Below are positions 40,868 through 52,600 of a stretch of DNA of 64,000 nt, piece after piece (the stretch's first letter is position 1; each line of letters opens with the position of its first letter). The DNA comes from Todiramphus chloris collaris (Eukaryota > Chordata > Aves > Coraciiformes > Alcedinidae), in NCBI GenBank assembly GCA_025345505.1, contig JANVCC010000076.1, forward strand, positions 7,873,838 through 7,937,837, given 5' to 3'. The position numbers and the translations under genes were made by a program. Below the pieces are notes generated by a model. It saw only the letters and a list, made by a program, of their open reading frames with translations, did not search any database and was not told the origin of the DNA.

Positions 40868-41640
40868 TGCTCAGATCACTCTCTGAAATGCTTGTACACC
40901 AATTCATGCAGCATGGGCAATAAACAGGAGGAGTTGGACATCTGTGTGCAGGCAAGGGGTTATGATCTGGTGGTGATTACAGAGACAGGGTGGCACAGGA
41001 CACATGACTTGAATGTGGTCATGGATGGCTATGTCCTTTTTAGGAAAGATGGGCAAACAGGGCAAGGTGGTGGGGTTGCTCTTTACATGATAGAGCAACT
41101 AGAATGTATTGAGTTCCATCCAGGAGAGGATGAGGGGCGAGTTGATAGAGGCAGGCTATCATGTGTGATACTGTTTTGGGTGTCTACTATAGGCCGCCTG
41201 ATCAGGATGAGGAAGCTGATGAGGCCTTCTACAGGCAGCTGATAGCAGCCTTGCAATCACAGGCCCTGATTCTCATGGGGGATTTTAACTACCCAGATAT
41301 TTGCTGGAAGGCCTACATCACCAGCCATTCACAGCCCAGGAGGTTCCTCCAGTGCATCAGTGATAACTTCTTGATGCAAATGGTGGAGGAGATAACTAGG
41401 AGAGGTGCACTTCTGGATCTTATACTCAGTAACAAGCAGGATCTGGTTGAAGCCATGAAGGTTGAGGGCAGCCTTGGCTGCAGCAACATGAGGTGGTGGA
41501 ATTCAGGATCTTGTGTGGTAGGAACAGAATACCAAGCAGGATCACAGCCCTGGACTTCAGCAGGGCCAACTTTGACCTTTTCAAGAGTTTGCTAGGGGAA
41601 ATCCCATGGGACAGGATACTAGAATGTAAAGGGGCCCAAG
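40868..41640 (+). pseudogene. CR1 ORF2 endonuclease domain, degenerate
   Basis: An AP-type endonuclease domain, the enzyme that nicks target DNA to start CR1 insertion. The N-terminus reads Leu-Lys-Cys-Leu-Tyr-Thr-Asn...Met-Gly-Asn-Lys-Gln-Glu-Glu-Leu. The metal-binding Glu lies in Val-Ile-Thr-Glu-Thr (about 40971-40985). The frame then shifts at about 41130-41160, where some residues seem deleted, and resumes with Gly-Val-Tyr-Tyr-Arg-Pro-Pro-Asp-Gln-Asp-Glu. The catalytic Gly-Asp-Phe-Asn is at about 41278-41289. A missing base at about 41488 shifts the frame again at the catalytic Ser-Asp-His site. That site also reads Ser-Asn rather than Ser-Asp. Activity is therefore lost both by frame and by residue. 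Confidence 0.9.
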
Positions 41641-41889
41641 ATTGTTGGCTTATCTTCAAAGACCACTTTTTCCAGGTTCAAGACCAGAACATCACAGCAG
41701 GTAGGAAATCAAGAAAGAGAGCCAGGAGACCTGCATGGTTAAACAGGGAACTGATGGGCAAACTCAAGTGGAAGAAGAGAGTCTTTAGATTATGGAAGGA
41801 GGGGGTAGCCATTTGGGATGAGTATAAGGCTGTTGTCAGAGGATGTAGGGAGGCAACTAGGAAGGCTAAGGCCTCCTTGGAGTTAAACC

Positions 41890-43680
41890 TTGCAAGGGAG
41901 GTCAAGGACAAAAGACTTCTTCAAATACATTGCAGACAAAACTAACACTAGGGCCTATGTAGGCTCACTGATGAATGAGGCAGGTGCCCTGGTGACGGAG
42001 GATACAGAGAAGGCAGAGTTACTGAATGCCTTCTTTGTCTCTGTCTATACTGTTGGAGACCAACCTCGCGAGCCCCAGAACACTGAGACCCCAGAGGAAG
42101 TCAGGATAGAGGAGGAGACTTCCTTGGTTGATGAGATCTGGGTTAGAGATCAACTGAGCAATGTGGATGTACATAAGTCCATGGGCCCAAATGGGGTGCA
42201 CCCGCGAGAGCTGAGGGAGCTGTCAGAAGTCATTGCTAGACCACTCTCCATCATCTTTAGTAAGTCATGGAGAACAGAATAGGTGCCTGAGGACTGGAAG
42301 AGAGCAAATGTCACTCGAGTCTTCAGAAAGGGCAAGAAGGAGGACCCGGGTAACTACAGAAGGGTCAGCCTCACCTCCATCCCCAGAAAGGCGACAGAAC
42401 AACTTATCCTTGGCGCTGTCTCTAGGCCTATCAAGGACAAGGGGGTCATCAGGAGCAGTCAACATGGTTTTTAGCAAGGGGAAGTCATGTCTGACCAACC
42501 CGATAGCCTTCTATGAAGAAATAACTAGGTGCATAGATGATGGTAGTGCAGTGGATGTGGTTTACCTTGATTTCAGTAAAGCATTTGACAACGTCTCCCA
42601 CAGCATCCTCACAGCTAAACTGAGGCAGTGTGGTCTGGATGATCAGGCAGTGAGGTGGATTGGGAACCGGTTTAAGGAAAGAATCAGAGAGTTGTGGTCA
42701 ATGGGGCAGAGTCTAGTTGGAGGCCTGTATCTGGTGGAGTCCCTCAGGGGTCAGTACTGGGGCCAGTACTGTTCAATATATTAATTTATTGAATATAATA
42801 TAATATATTAATATATTCTATATATTCATATATATATTCATCAGTGACCTGGATGAGGGCACAGAGTGTCAGCAAGTTTGCTGACGACAGAAAACTGGGA
42901 GGAGTGGCTGACACCCCAGCAGGCTGTGCTGCCATCCAGCCAGACCTGGACAGGCTGCAGAGCTGGGCAGGGAGAAATCAAATGAAATACAACAAGGGCA
43001 AGTGCAGAGTCTTGCATCTGGGAAAGAATAACCCCATGTACCAGTGTAGGTTGGGGAATGACTTGTTAGAGAGTAGCATGGGGGAAAAGCGACCTGGGGG
43101 TCCTGGTGGACAGCAGGATGACCACGAGCCAGCAGTGTGCCCTCATGGCCAAGAAGGCCAATGGCATCCTGGGGTGTATTAGAAGGGGTGTGGTTAGTAG
43201 GTAGAGAGAGGTTCTCCTTCCCCTCTGCTCTGCCCTGGTGAGGCCACATCCAGAATATTGTGTCCAGTTCTGGGCTCCTCAAGTCAAGAAGGACACGGAA
43301 CTGCTTGAGAGAGTCCAGTGCAGAGCCACAATGATGATTAAGGGGTTGGAGCATCTCCCTTCTGAGGAAAGGCTGAGGGAGCTTGGTCTCTTTAGCTTGG
43401 AGAAGACTGAGGGGTGACCTCATTATTGTTTAGAAATACGTAAAGGGTGAATGTCAGGAGGATGGAGCCAGGCTCTTCTCTGTTATTACCAATGACAGGA
43501 CACGGGGCAACGGGTGCAAGCTGGAGCATGAGAGGTTACACAGAAACATAAGGAAAAACCTTCTCACTGTGAGGGTGACAGAGCTCTGGATCAGGCTGCC
43601 CAGAGGTGTTGTGGAGTCTCCTTCTCTGGGGACATTTAAAACCTGCCTGGACACATTCCTATGTGACCTGCTCTAGGTGG
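41890..43680 (+). pseudogene. CR1 ORF2 reverse transcriptase and C-terminal region, degenerate
   Basis: The RT part of CR1 ORF2. Upstream motifs Ala-Asp-Lys-Thr-Asn and Gly-Pro-Asn-Gly-Val-His-Pro-Arg-Glu-Leu are readable at 41930-42215. A TAG at 42280 interrupts before Val-Pro-Glu-Asp-Trp-Lys. Box A (Tyr-Leu-Asp-Phe-Ser-Lys-Ala-Phe-Asp) is at about 42560-42590. The Val-Pro-Gln-Gly-Ser-Val-Leu-Gly-Pro block is at about 42737-42765, in a different frame. The catalytic Phe-Ala-Asp-Asp is at 42877-42888. Between these blocks lies an AT-rich insertion. A short deletion precedes Phe-Ala-Asp-Asp. The C-terminal region runs to about 43680 with further shifts. Confidence 0.9.
42775..42838. repeat. 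AT microsatellite inside CR1 RT
   Basis: About 60 bp of ATATTA/TATA units between TTCAATA and TTCATCAGTGACC, where other CR1 copies have these directly joined (compare 53560-53583 in this window). It places stops in the RT frame. It most likely grew by slippage at the natural ATAT of the Asn-Ile codons. Confidence 0.9.
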
Positions 43681-43897
43681 TCCTGCTCTGGCAGAGGGGT
43701 TGGACTAGATGATCTTTTGAGGTCCCTTCTAACCCTTAACATTCTGTGATTCTGTAATCAGGAAAAATCAACAAGTAAAAAGATAAATGCCTTTTAAAAA
43801 GTTTTCCATCTCAGTATTTGTTTGTGAGTCATCAAAATATTGACTGTTTCTCCTGGCAGCTCCCACTGGAAATGCAGTCATTAGGTCAGCTGGATTA

Positions 43898-43926
43898 AAA
43901 AATTAAATTCAGTCAATTTAATTTTT
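43898..43926. other. Perfect hairpin, 12-bp arms and 5-nt loop
   Basis: AAAAATTAAATT (43898-43909), loop CAGTC, then AATTTAATTTTT (43915-43926). This is a perfect inverted repeat sitting in the short unique gap between two CR1 pieces, five bases before the second one begins. Confidence 0.85.
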
Positions 43927-43930
43927 AAGC

Positions 43931-44045
43931 AGCCAGTATGGATATATGAAGGGGAAATCATGCTTAACCAGCATGATAGCCCTCTGCAGTAAGGTGACCA
44001 GGGTGGAGGATGAGGGGAGAGTAGTGGATTTTTTTATCTTGACAG
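43931..44045 (+). mobile_element. CR1 internal RT scrap
   Basis: About 115 bp matching the CR1 RT region just before box A. The match starts AGTATGGATATATGAAGGGG, passes through a CATGCTTAACCAGCATGATAGCC block and GGTGGAGGATGAGGGGAGAG, and ends in GTAGTGGATTTTTTTATCTTGAC. Neither the 5' truncation point nor the 3' terminus belongs to a normal insertion end, so it is a deletion remnant. It is a different copy from the one ending at 43757, because it duplicates sequence already present there (42460-42575). Confidence 0.85.
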
Positions 44046-47000
44046 ATATTTTGCACATAAAGCATCAAATTTCAAGGAATTTTTTGTTCATTAAGCATCT
44101 TATTGTGCCTCAGCAGAAAATAAGGTTGCCCATTCATGCGTATTGTTCTCTGCAAGCTCCAGCTATGGGAGTATTTTGAAGGAAATATGCTAAAAATGTT
44201 AGACTGAACTGATACAATATCACTGTTTGGTAGGAAGGAAGAACAAAATCTGACAAAGATGGTATGGGAAAAGGGGATTTTTTTTCTTGAAATAGGAAAA
44301 TATTAGGAGTAAAATATAAATACTGAGCCCCAAGCAGATAAAACACAGTAAGAGAATGGGGGAAAGACATGTTCTACATCACATTACTTTCTAAAGACAC
44401 AAAATCTCTTCAGTTTGATCAAGCCCAATAAGCTGTGTGTTAAAGTCACAGTGTTTCTAATTCGTATCAGCAACCCTTTGCCAGTGTCTACAGCAGTATA
44501 GAAAGTTAATGTTCCACAGACAGTTGAAGTATCTCAAATATGTCTATTGAGCTTTTACTTTTAAAAAGAAAACCTGTATTACAGCCTCTCAAAACCTCAG
44601 ATGCATGAAAAGCATAATACTCTGTGTAACACTCAATTGCTCCATTGGATCTTAGTGGCAGAGATCAAATTTTGTATCAAACTGATCGGAAAAACAGTGG
44701 CAAATGTGCAGAGCAGTAATTTCAGTAGAGCAGAAGCTGCAGTTTCAATTATTTTGTTTTCTTGATTTAAAAAGTAACAATTTTATCAATACGAGATCAG
44801 ATGTGTTAAAAAAGTGTTGGTATTAAAATGTTTCCGGAAGCAAATGTAGTTTTAAAAAGACAATTCCTATTTTCTTGTTTATATCATGCCAGGATGAGTA
44901 AAGCAGTGAGATGAAAGTGATCAAATACTCTGTCTACACTCTGTTTCACTTCCAGACAAGTTTTTAAGACAACTGAAATCTCATTCAAACTGAAGCAGGA
45001 AGTTTAAACACATTAAAAATCTCCCCACTTTAAATTTATTCCCAGTTCAAGTAAAATGGGAAGCATTTCAATTTATAATGGATTTTGTGAGCAATGGCCC
45101 ACATCTTCATTTATTTTTTACCATTAGTCAGATTTTCGGTGGTTACATTTCTTGACAGAGTTCTTTTAAAGATTCATGTATTTTAGTACACTGAGAATTC
45201 TGCAGCTAAATCAGTACCCTGCCTTGAATACTCAAAAATTAGTAAATGGGTTATCTATTACAAGAATGTATTGCTATTTTTTAGAGATGAACTGGTACAG
45301 TAATCTGTATTTCTGTGCTATGTGATGTCCTTCCAGGTAACATGACTCCACCTCTGCTAACATATTCAAATCCATACAAGTAGCCTATGCCGCTGCTGTC
45401 AGAGATCTTTTCAGTAGTTTACATGAAAGAAACTATTTCCTAAGGCATTCTCATAAAAATTGCTACCAAAACTGACATCCTTATGAATGTTCACCACTAA
45501 TACTTACAGTAGATTCCTGGAGGCAGAAAGTTGAGATACATGGTGATGCAGTTCAAATGAAGTCGTCAGTAATTCCGCCTGTTCTGTGCTGTGCAGTAAA
45601 GGAGAGCTTGGAGCTCAGAGTCTTTAAGGTAGTCACTTTGGCACCTTTAAGGCAGAAGCAAAAAGAGTCATCCTGTAAATGAAAAAGTCACAACTGTAAT
45701 GTCCTGTAGGTACAGTAAATGTTCTCAGTACCCTTCAGAGTTTAAAGATCTTTCTAAAATAGATCTTAAATATTTGTCTGGCATTATTTCAGATCAGGAG
45801 GAGATCAATATCACATGTACATAAAGTTATTCGATAGCATCTCAGTGTCTTTGAGATATACTGGGTGCCCAAGAACACATACAGACATGATCTACTACCA
45901 CCACCTGATGCTTTTTAATATCCTCTTACTGAAAGCACCATCTTAGTCTAGGGTGTAATACCTGCAGAATTACGTTTGGTTCCTATCTGGCAGAAATTAT
46001 CTAAGCATCTCCATTTCACACTAAAGTATAAAAGAAAGACTGTGCGTGCATGTACATGAGGGAGTAAACCAGGAATAAAGCTACAGTAAATTGTCTCTGC
46101 AGTTTCAATTTTATGAAGGTTTCTCTCTTTGTCTGAAGTTTCAATATTGCTGTGCTTTTTAAGCCACTAAGTAATGGTCATATTACATGCTAGAAATGGC
46201 TAAATTGCCATGAGAATTAGTATCAGTCGATCACACCTTGTGGTTTCCTAACATCTTCTGGGGTTTTAGCAGATGCTACACCTACTTTGTATACATACAT
46301 GCATATTTGTATACATACACATGTACTTTGTATATGTACAAGGATTAGTAGCAACCTAATCTTGTAACAATGTTACAAGGAAAGCGTCAGGATTGTTTAT
46401 GAACAGTTTCTTTCAAAACTTTTTTCGCCCCTTGATAAACACTTATTCACAGAAACACTGCAGTAGTATCACTCATGTAAATAAATGATCATAAAAGGTA
46501 TGTAATATGTGCCTAGAATTGCAATTCAAGCTGTTGGATTCCTGATCATCAGTTTAAAAAACTTCAGAGAAAATAGGATTTTTTATTTAGTTATTTAGTT
46601 ATTTATTTTCATTCTAGAGGCAGATTAAATCAGGGTGAAGTTATAGTGTCTCTAAATTATTTCCCAAACTGGAAATTTTAGTGTGTCACATAATCTTAAA
46701 AACTATTTAAAAAATATTAAAACATCACCAAAAAAAAAAAAAGCACCTCTAATTCTATTGCCAAGCATCAGTCTGCTCTGTAATTGCCCTCTGCCATCTT
46801 TGCAGTTGCTGCAGACCAAATTAAAAGTAGCTGCCCACAAAGGGCAAACCACAGGGGGACCCAGTGCCCTTAGTAATCTGAGGTGACAATTAGTGAGAAC
46901 GGCAGAGGAGACATTAAACTGTGCAAAGTCATTAAGGAGAGACATGCATACACTGAAACGTGGGCAACATTGGCAAGAAAAAAACAAGCAAAGGCCAAGT

Positions 47001-49118
47001 GCCACTAAAAATAATTTCAGCTATAGCATACACACAGTATATGAAGACCACTTAGTGAGTAGAAACCTGTCAGGTTAAGTAAGCAGTATATTGGAGTTTT
47101 TCTCATCATTTCAAGTGCTTTCTTCTTCCATCCCCATTGTTTTCCAAAATGTTTTCTTTCTACCTGCTTCATTTACTTCCTTCCTTTCTTTTGACTTGTG
47201 AAGTGGTGTAAGATTTACTGGTTCGGTGACTGAAGTCCAGAGTTGTCTTTCCAACAGGCACAGCATGGGCAGCAACTGAAGAAAATCCCTCCTTGTCTCT
47301 GCCTGCCAGTCAGTTCCATCTGTGTTGCAGACAAGCCAAGTCTCTTAGAAAGCAGGAAAGTTTCACCCCACTGGTCTAGCTGATCCTTTCAACCACAGCT
47401 AAGGATAGCAGAGTATTTATTGTAAATATGGTAATAATGAGTGCTTTCTGGATTCAGATAGAATAAAAGCTATATATCAAAAGAAGTAACAAGGTGATGG
47501 ATGAGGTCAATGTAGAATGAGACTAAATGTAGGCAGGCAACAGTCATCCTTCTAAATGAAAAAGTAATCTTCAGCCTTGCCATGAATGTAGCGCAAAATC
47601 CAACGTGCGCCTTCGGAACCTGGCATGATATTCTGTGATCAGCAGTCCTTGGTAATATTGGTAGACTGTTCATCCTGTAGCATTTTGGTGCAGGTTGGTT
47701 AATGTTAACTATATACAAACTGAGATCCCTTTGGGTTTTGATTTTTTTTTAATTTTACAAAATACCCCTTATTAGTGGCTATTACCTGAATGCAATAAAA
47801 GGCAGTACAACCACAGCAGCGAATGGGATTACATCAAACTCTAGCTGTCATCTGTGATATACACAAACTATAACAGCATGAACACTTCCAGAGAATCTCT
47901 TCAAGCTTTTCTGGGAATAGAGTTGCTTCTCTGAAGCAGAATACCCAGATTTATAGATTTATCAATAAACAATAACACTATAAAATCATTTGTGTTATAA
48001 GCATGGTGCTCATCTAAATTACAGATAGCAGGGAAGACTTTGTGAGTCACAAAATGCACACATTCACAACACAGAAAAGATCTCTTCTTGCTGCCTTCTT
48101 TGACCTTAAATACTGTGAAATGGACAATTTTTTGGGGAAGATACCCATAGCTGATTTTTTTAAATTCATGAAGATAAACATCAAGAAGATAAAATATATA
48201 GGAAGATTCAGAGAAATACATTTTTCTATGCCTAGGCATTAGAAGATATACAAACAAGAAAGGAATCCTGATATGTGAGACATCAAGGATGAGCTCTGTA
48301 TTGGAAGTTTCCTAGGAGAAACTGCTTCATCCTCTGGAACCCTGATTTCAAACCCCTGTCCCCTCAGTGAGTGGCCAGAGATGCTCTGTTCTGGCTTGTT
48401 TTACACATTATCTTCTCTCCTCTCTGCTTTGCTTCGCTTTACATCTTTTAGCTTCTCTTCTCTCCATTTGCTTTGATTCTTTTCACTGCCCTAACAAAAA
48501 ATGTTTTCTTTCCTTCGACCTGATATTGAGCTCTCTGTCCTACACACCAACCTTTGCAACACGCAATGTAGACACACAGAAATATGTCCAAACAAGCCTT
48601 CTCCCAAGTGACACAGACAGCTTGAAACACCACCTGCCATTCTAGGTAAGATTATTAGATGAAAGCTATATGCATTATTTAAAATCATTAGCATAAAATC
48701 AATAGCTTTAGGAAATAATTAGAGTTTTCATCATGACCTTGTCCCTCATTGCACTTCATTCTCAAGGGGTATTTAATTAAGGCATAAGAAGGATAGTTTT
48801 GCTTAGTAATTCTGCATGAAATTTAACTGACATACAGATTTTGAAAGACTATCTCTTCTGTGCTGAAAAGCCCTTTACTTTCTTATCCTTGATTCCACCT
48901 AAAGAAACTTGACAGTGTGACTGTGATTACAAATAACTTCAACTTCTGATAAGTAATATTTAGGAAACCTTTCTAATTCTAACAGTAGTGAAGCACTAGA
49001 ATGAAGAACTTACCAGAAGGATTAGAAAGGATGTGAAATTTCCTTTGCTTGCAACCTCTGAGAATAAATGTGACTGTTTTTCATATTGTACCCTGGGATA
49101 GTGGAGGTTTATCTACTC
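44046..49118. other. AT-rich noncoding DNA
   Basis: No gene recognised. Simple tracts are (TTTAGTTA)n-like at 46578-46610, A13 at 46730-46742, a direct repeat of TTGTATACATACA at 46287-46299 and 46307-46319, and a pyrimidine-rich run at about 48405-48490. Minus-strand frames at 47901-48257 (118 codons) and 46703-47005 (100 codons) are unrecognised and treated as chance. Confidence 0.6.
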
Positions 49119-49176
49119 AGTGTTGTTCAAGATGGGTGAATGGAATGACATCATGAAGTCCCTTCCAGCCTTATCT
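49119..49176 (+). mobile_element. Possible decayed CR1 3' tail
   Basis: TGTTGTTCAAGATGGGTGAA followed by ATGACATCATGAAGTCCC and TTCCAGCC resembles the CR1/L3 3' end pattern (a GTTCAAG block, then a GATGACCT...GTCCCTTCCAGCC block). The terminal 8-bp units are missing. It is short and diverged, so the call is weak. Confidence 0.35.
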
Positions 49177-49539
49177 TGGAGCAATTTATCTTTAATAAAT
49201 AAATAGCTTTCTGTAATCATCTAATCCACCTCTGCTTTATTTCTCTCGCTATGATCCCAGTGTGCATCCAAAACGTGTGAAAATCAAAAGCTGTTCTTTT
49301 TTGAAGGCCACATTTATAAACTTCCCTTATGATACAAAATTCAGGCATTCTCCTTTATTCCTGGACACCACACTGGCAGTAAAACCTCTGAATTTGGATC
49401 TCAGCTGAGACCCTATCATTTACTTTGCGTTTGAATTCAGAAGCTCTCATTGACAGGGTTTTCTAAGGCCTTAGAACACATGGACTATAACTACCATTTA
49501 ATATATAGGACTAAGATCTGCATGTCTGTTTCAAGTCCT

Positions 49540-49680
49540 AAAACTAGGACAGACTCATCTTGTATCCTTGTGAAAGCCACTTAAGCTTTCTCAGTCCCTA
49601 AGTTTCCCCAGAGACCATAATTGATTGTTTCTATTTCATGGATGTAATAGAGCACACTGTTGACAGAACAGATTTTTTTT
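49540..49680 (+). mobile_element. Possible MIR-like SINE fragment
   Basis: The run CCTTGTGAAAGCCACTTAAG, then CTTTCTCAGTCCCTAAGTTTCCCC, followed by a CATAATTGATTGTTTC stretch, follows the layout of the MIR core (CCTTGG..AAGTCACTTAACC, CTCTGTGCCTCAGTTTCCCC, then an AAATGGGAATAAT block). MIR is a rare ancient SINE in bird genomes. Both ends are unclear and the core is diverged. Confidence 0.35.
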
Positions 49681-52600
49681 CAGGACTATCTGAGCTCTCA
49701 CAGGGGATTGGTTCTTACCAGATTTCTAGTATAAGTTTGTCAATCTAAGAGAGTTGAAAAGTTTAAGGAAATCAAGAGTTTTCCCGAAGTCTGGCTACTA
49801 TGAGACAGATAGAACTTTACAACAAAATGGATGAGATTGATGTATGTTTCAAGAGGAAATGTTCAATTGCCATCAGAAATTTAAAATTACAAAAATTGAA
49901 TTAAAATTTGAATGTGTAAATGTGGAAAATATTGGACTCAAAAGAAGGAATCTTTAAAGACCATGGCTGACCCTCTGCATCTGCATCTGTGAATCATTTG
50001 AGGTGAGATGAAGCAGCTTGAGCTGGGAGAAGTCAGGGACATAATAACTATTCCATTACTGCTACATCATAGCATTTTTAGAGAAGCATCATCTGAGAGT
50101 TAGCCACTGATGGATAAAACTGACCAAGACTTGCTCAAGGGAGTATTCTTAGAAAGGAGGAAGAGAAAAACCCTTCAGTGCTAGTGTATAGAGGGTGGGA
50201 AAAAAAAAATTAAAAACAATTCACATAGATCAATTTTGGTTCTTATAGTTCTCCTGAGATGGAAGCCCTGGAGGCAGAGCACTGCTATGTTCCCCAGAGC
50301 ATAAGCCTGTGACTGCAGACTGGAGAAATGTGTTCCAGCTATTTTTCTCATTCTTATTGTAACTGACCTTCGGGTCTTTCTGTCAGTGTGGTCCAATTTC
50401 ACAAGCTCTCAGAGAGGAGAGGTATAAGTTTGTCTGGAAACTAAGAAGTTCAAATTAGGGCAACATTATAAAAAAGATGCAACTGTGTACCGGATTTCAA
50501 TTCCCAGCAGCACTGACGCCACTGTTTTAGAGATCATCCAAAATTGTTCAGCAGCATTTAAATTAAAAACTAGTCCTAAATGACAGATAGAGTCTCATGC
50601 TGGCTACTAGCTCTTTTTATTTAATGCAGACTGTCACCAGTGCGGCTGATTTCCCTGCCCTGCTCTGTCTTTGCGACAAGGCTTAATAAATACTGACAGC
50701 AATTACACAGAAATAAGATTTTAAACAGCCCCAATTCAATCCTCAGAATGGCTAAGATGCTTAATAAATATACTACAACCATTACAGAGAAGGCTGACTC
50801 TGAAATATGGCCTGTCTCAGGTGAAAGCTCCAACACTCCAGATCCTTTCAATACTGTGACAGAAGAGGCTCTCGCCTGAAATTTTCTCCCTTGCCCGTAC
50901 CCAAAATGTAGCCTTTACATTCTGGTTCCCAAGAGCTACAACATGAGTGGATACGGCCTCTGCTGGGAGCTCCAGTCTCTTTATGCTCCCTGTGGATTCC
51001 TCCATTTCCAGGAAAGTCACAGTTGGCCAATTACCTTTCTAGAAGCTTTTAACCACCAGAGGCACTGATCTTCTGCAGGATCTAGGGAAATCCTAGCGGG
51101 TAAGAGGGAAGGTAATTCCAAAAGACTGACTTTAACTCTCAGATGTCATAGCTATTTTGTTACTAGTCTTTTAAACTGGATGCTTTGTCACAGAGGGGAT
51201 ACTTCTAATGATCATGAAGAACTACTTCTGTCATTCACCAGAAGTACTGTTTTCAGGCATTTTTTGCATAGTTGAATATATAAATAAGGCTGCGCACCTT
51301 TTCTGAAAAACAGCTGCAGTTCTACATACCAGTGAGGTCCCTGTGCATGTATAATACACCATTACGTATGTGATGGGCAATTTTCACCTACAGGTCTATT
51401 GAATTCCTCTTATCTACATCTTAGAGCACTTCAACCAGACACAAAATTGTATGCTCATTCTCCGAATTATCATCTCTTTCTTTTATATAAAATACAAGCA
51501 GTAATACAGCAACCGGATTTAATTGCTAATCCTTAAGTACATTTGATGGCTAGCAGGAAACACTGAAAGTGGGATCTACTGAAGCCTGGAGCACTGTTGG
51601 AGGCTAAGGTATCATTAAGCAGTATGCACTATAATACAAATATTAAGTAATAAACCCAGCTGACCTTCAATTTACTGATAATTCAGTCTGACAGGACTTT
51701 CCTGGTATGGCTGGCAAGGTGACAGTGATTTATTTTAGGGACAAAACCTGAACTCCTGATTTAGGGCTGTATTGAATTTAGGTTTTATGTTATCAAACAA
51801 AGGGAGTAGGCAGGAGTAAGAACTCACTTTTATAGTCCACTGAGACATGGCTGACATTGCTTAAAAACATGAATTATAGAAGTCATTAAAAAGAAACAGT
51901 GGGAGGCTTATTACTTGAATGCTCAAGCAACTCAAGTAACAAAAATTGATAGCAAAGATAAAATCGCAACTAAACAAAGAAACTGAAAGTAATGAGGAAT
52001 GTCAGAAATAAGAGAAATTTTCCACCAGAAAGGGGCTGAAATCAAGAAATGCTCATTTAGGAAAGCAGAAGAGTAAGAAACACTAGCACTAAATATGAAC
52101 AAATACACACAAAAGTTGTCAGCAGCCTTTCTGAAGTCCTGTGTGAGTGTACAAATTGCTTTTCCTGTAATTTCAATGTTTGAGTGACTGATTTTGCTGA
52201 GTGTTTATCAAATGAATTAGACTTCATAGCAGGTAGGCAAATTTCACTAAAGAAAAAAAGCTATTCCTCATGCAACATACATCCAAGCAAGCAAGCAAAT
52301 CCACCCAATATTGTTCAGTGGATGTATCTGCAAGAAGAAATGACCTGTTTGAAGATAATGTTTAGAAAAAGGGTAAGAATTTTTTTAATTTATATTTTCT
52401 GAAAACTACTTAGAGTTTTTAAAATAGAATTCTTAGAATACCGTCCACTTGTAACAAGGTGTTTCTTATAACAGAATTTTTCAATATAGTGAATAAGAGA
52501 GACGAGTTCTAATGTAGGCCTGCGTCTATTTTTCAGGGTCTGAGTTTCATATTCTTCATTTCATGAAATCCCTCTGCAACATCTGACTGCAGTAGTGTTT

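Larger units (their letters stand above)
40840..43757 (+). mobile_element. Long 5'-truncated avian CR1 retrotransposon
   Basis: The largest element of the window, about 2.9 kb. It starts near the beginning of the ORF2 endonuclease domain and runs through RT, the C-terminal segment and 3'UTR. It ends GTCCCTTCTAACCCTTAACATTCTGTGATTCTGT at 43755-43757 (written here only as a landmark: CATTCTGTGATTCTGT). ORF1 and the 5'UTR are absent. The coding part is broken by frameshifts (about 41130-41160, 41488, 41885-41905, 42472 and 42690), by stops (42280-42282 and near 43206), and by an AT microsatellite at 42775-42838. It is therefore inactive. It is collinear with the family, apart from a stretch at 40812-40833 that resembles the segment around 41170-41193 and may be a small rearrangement at the 5' edge. 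Confidence 0.95.

Noticed and set aside
47901-48257. 118-codon minus-strand open frame
   Set aside because: No recognisable family, and AT-rich composition typical of chance frames.
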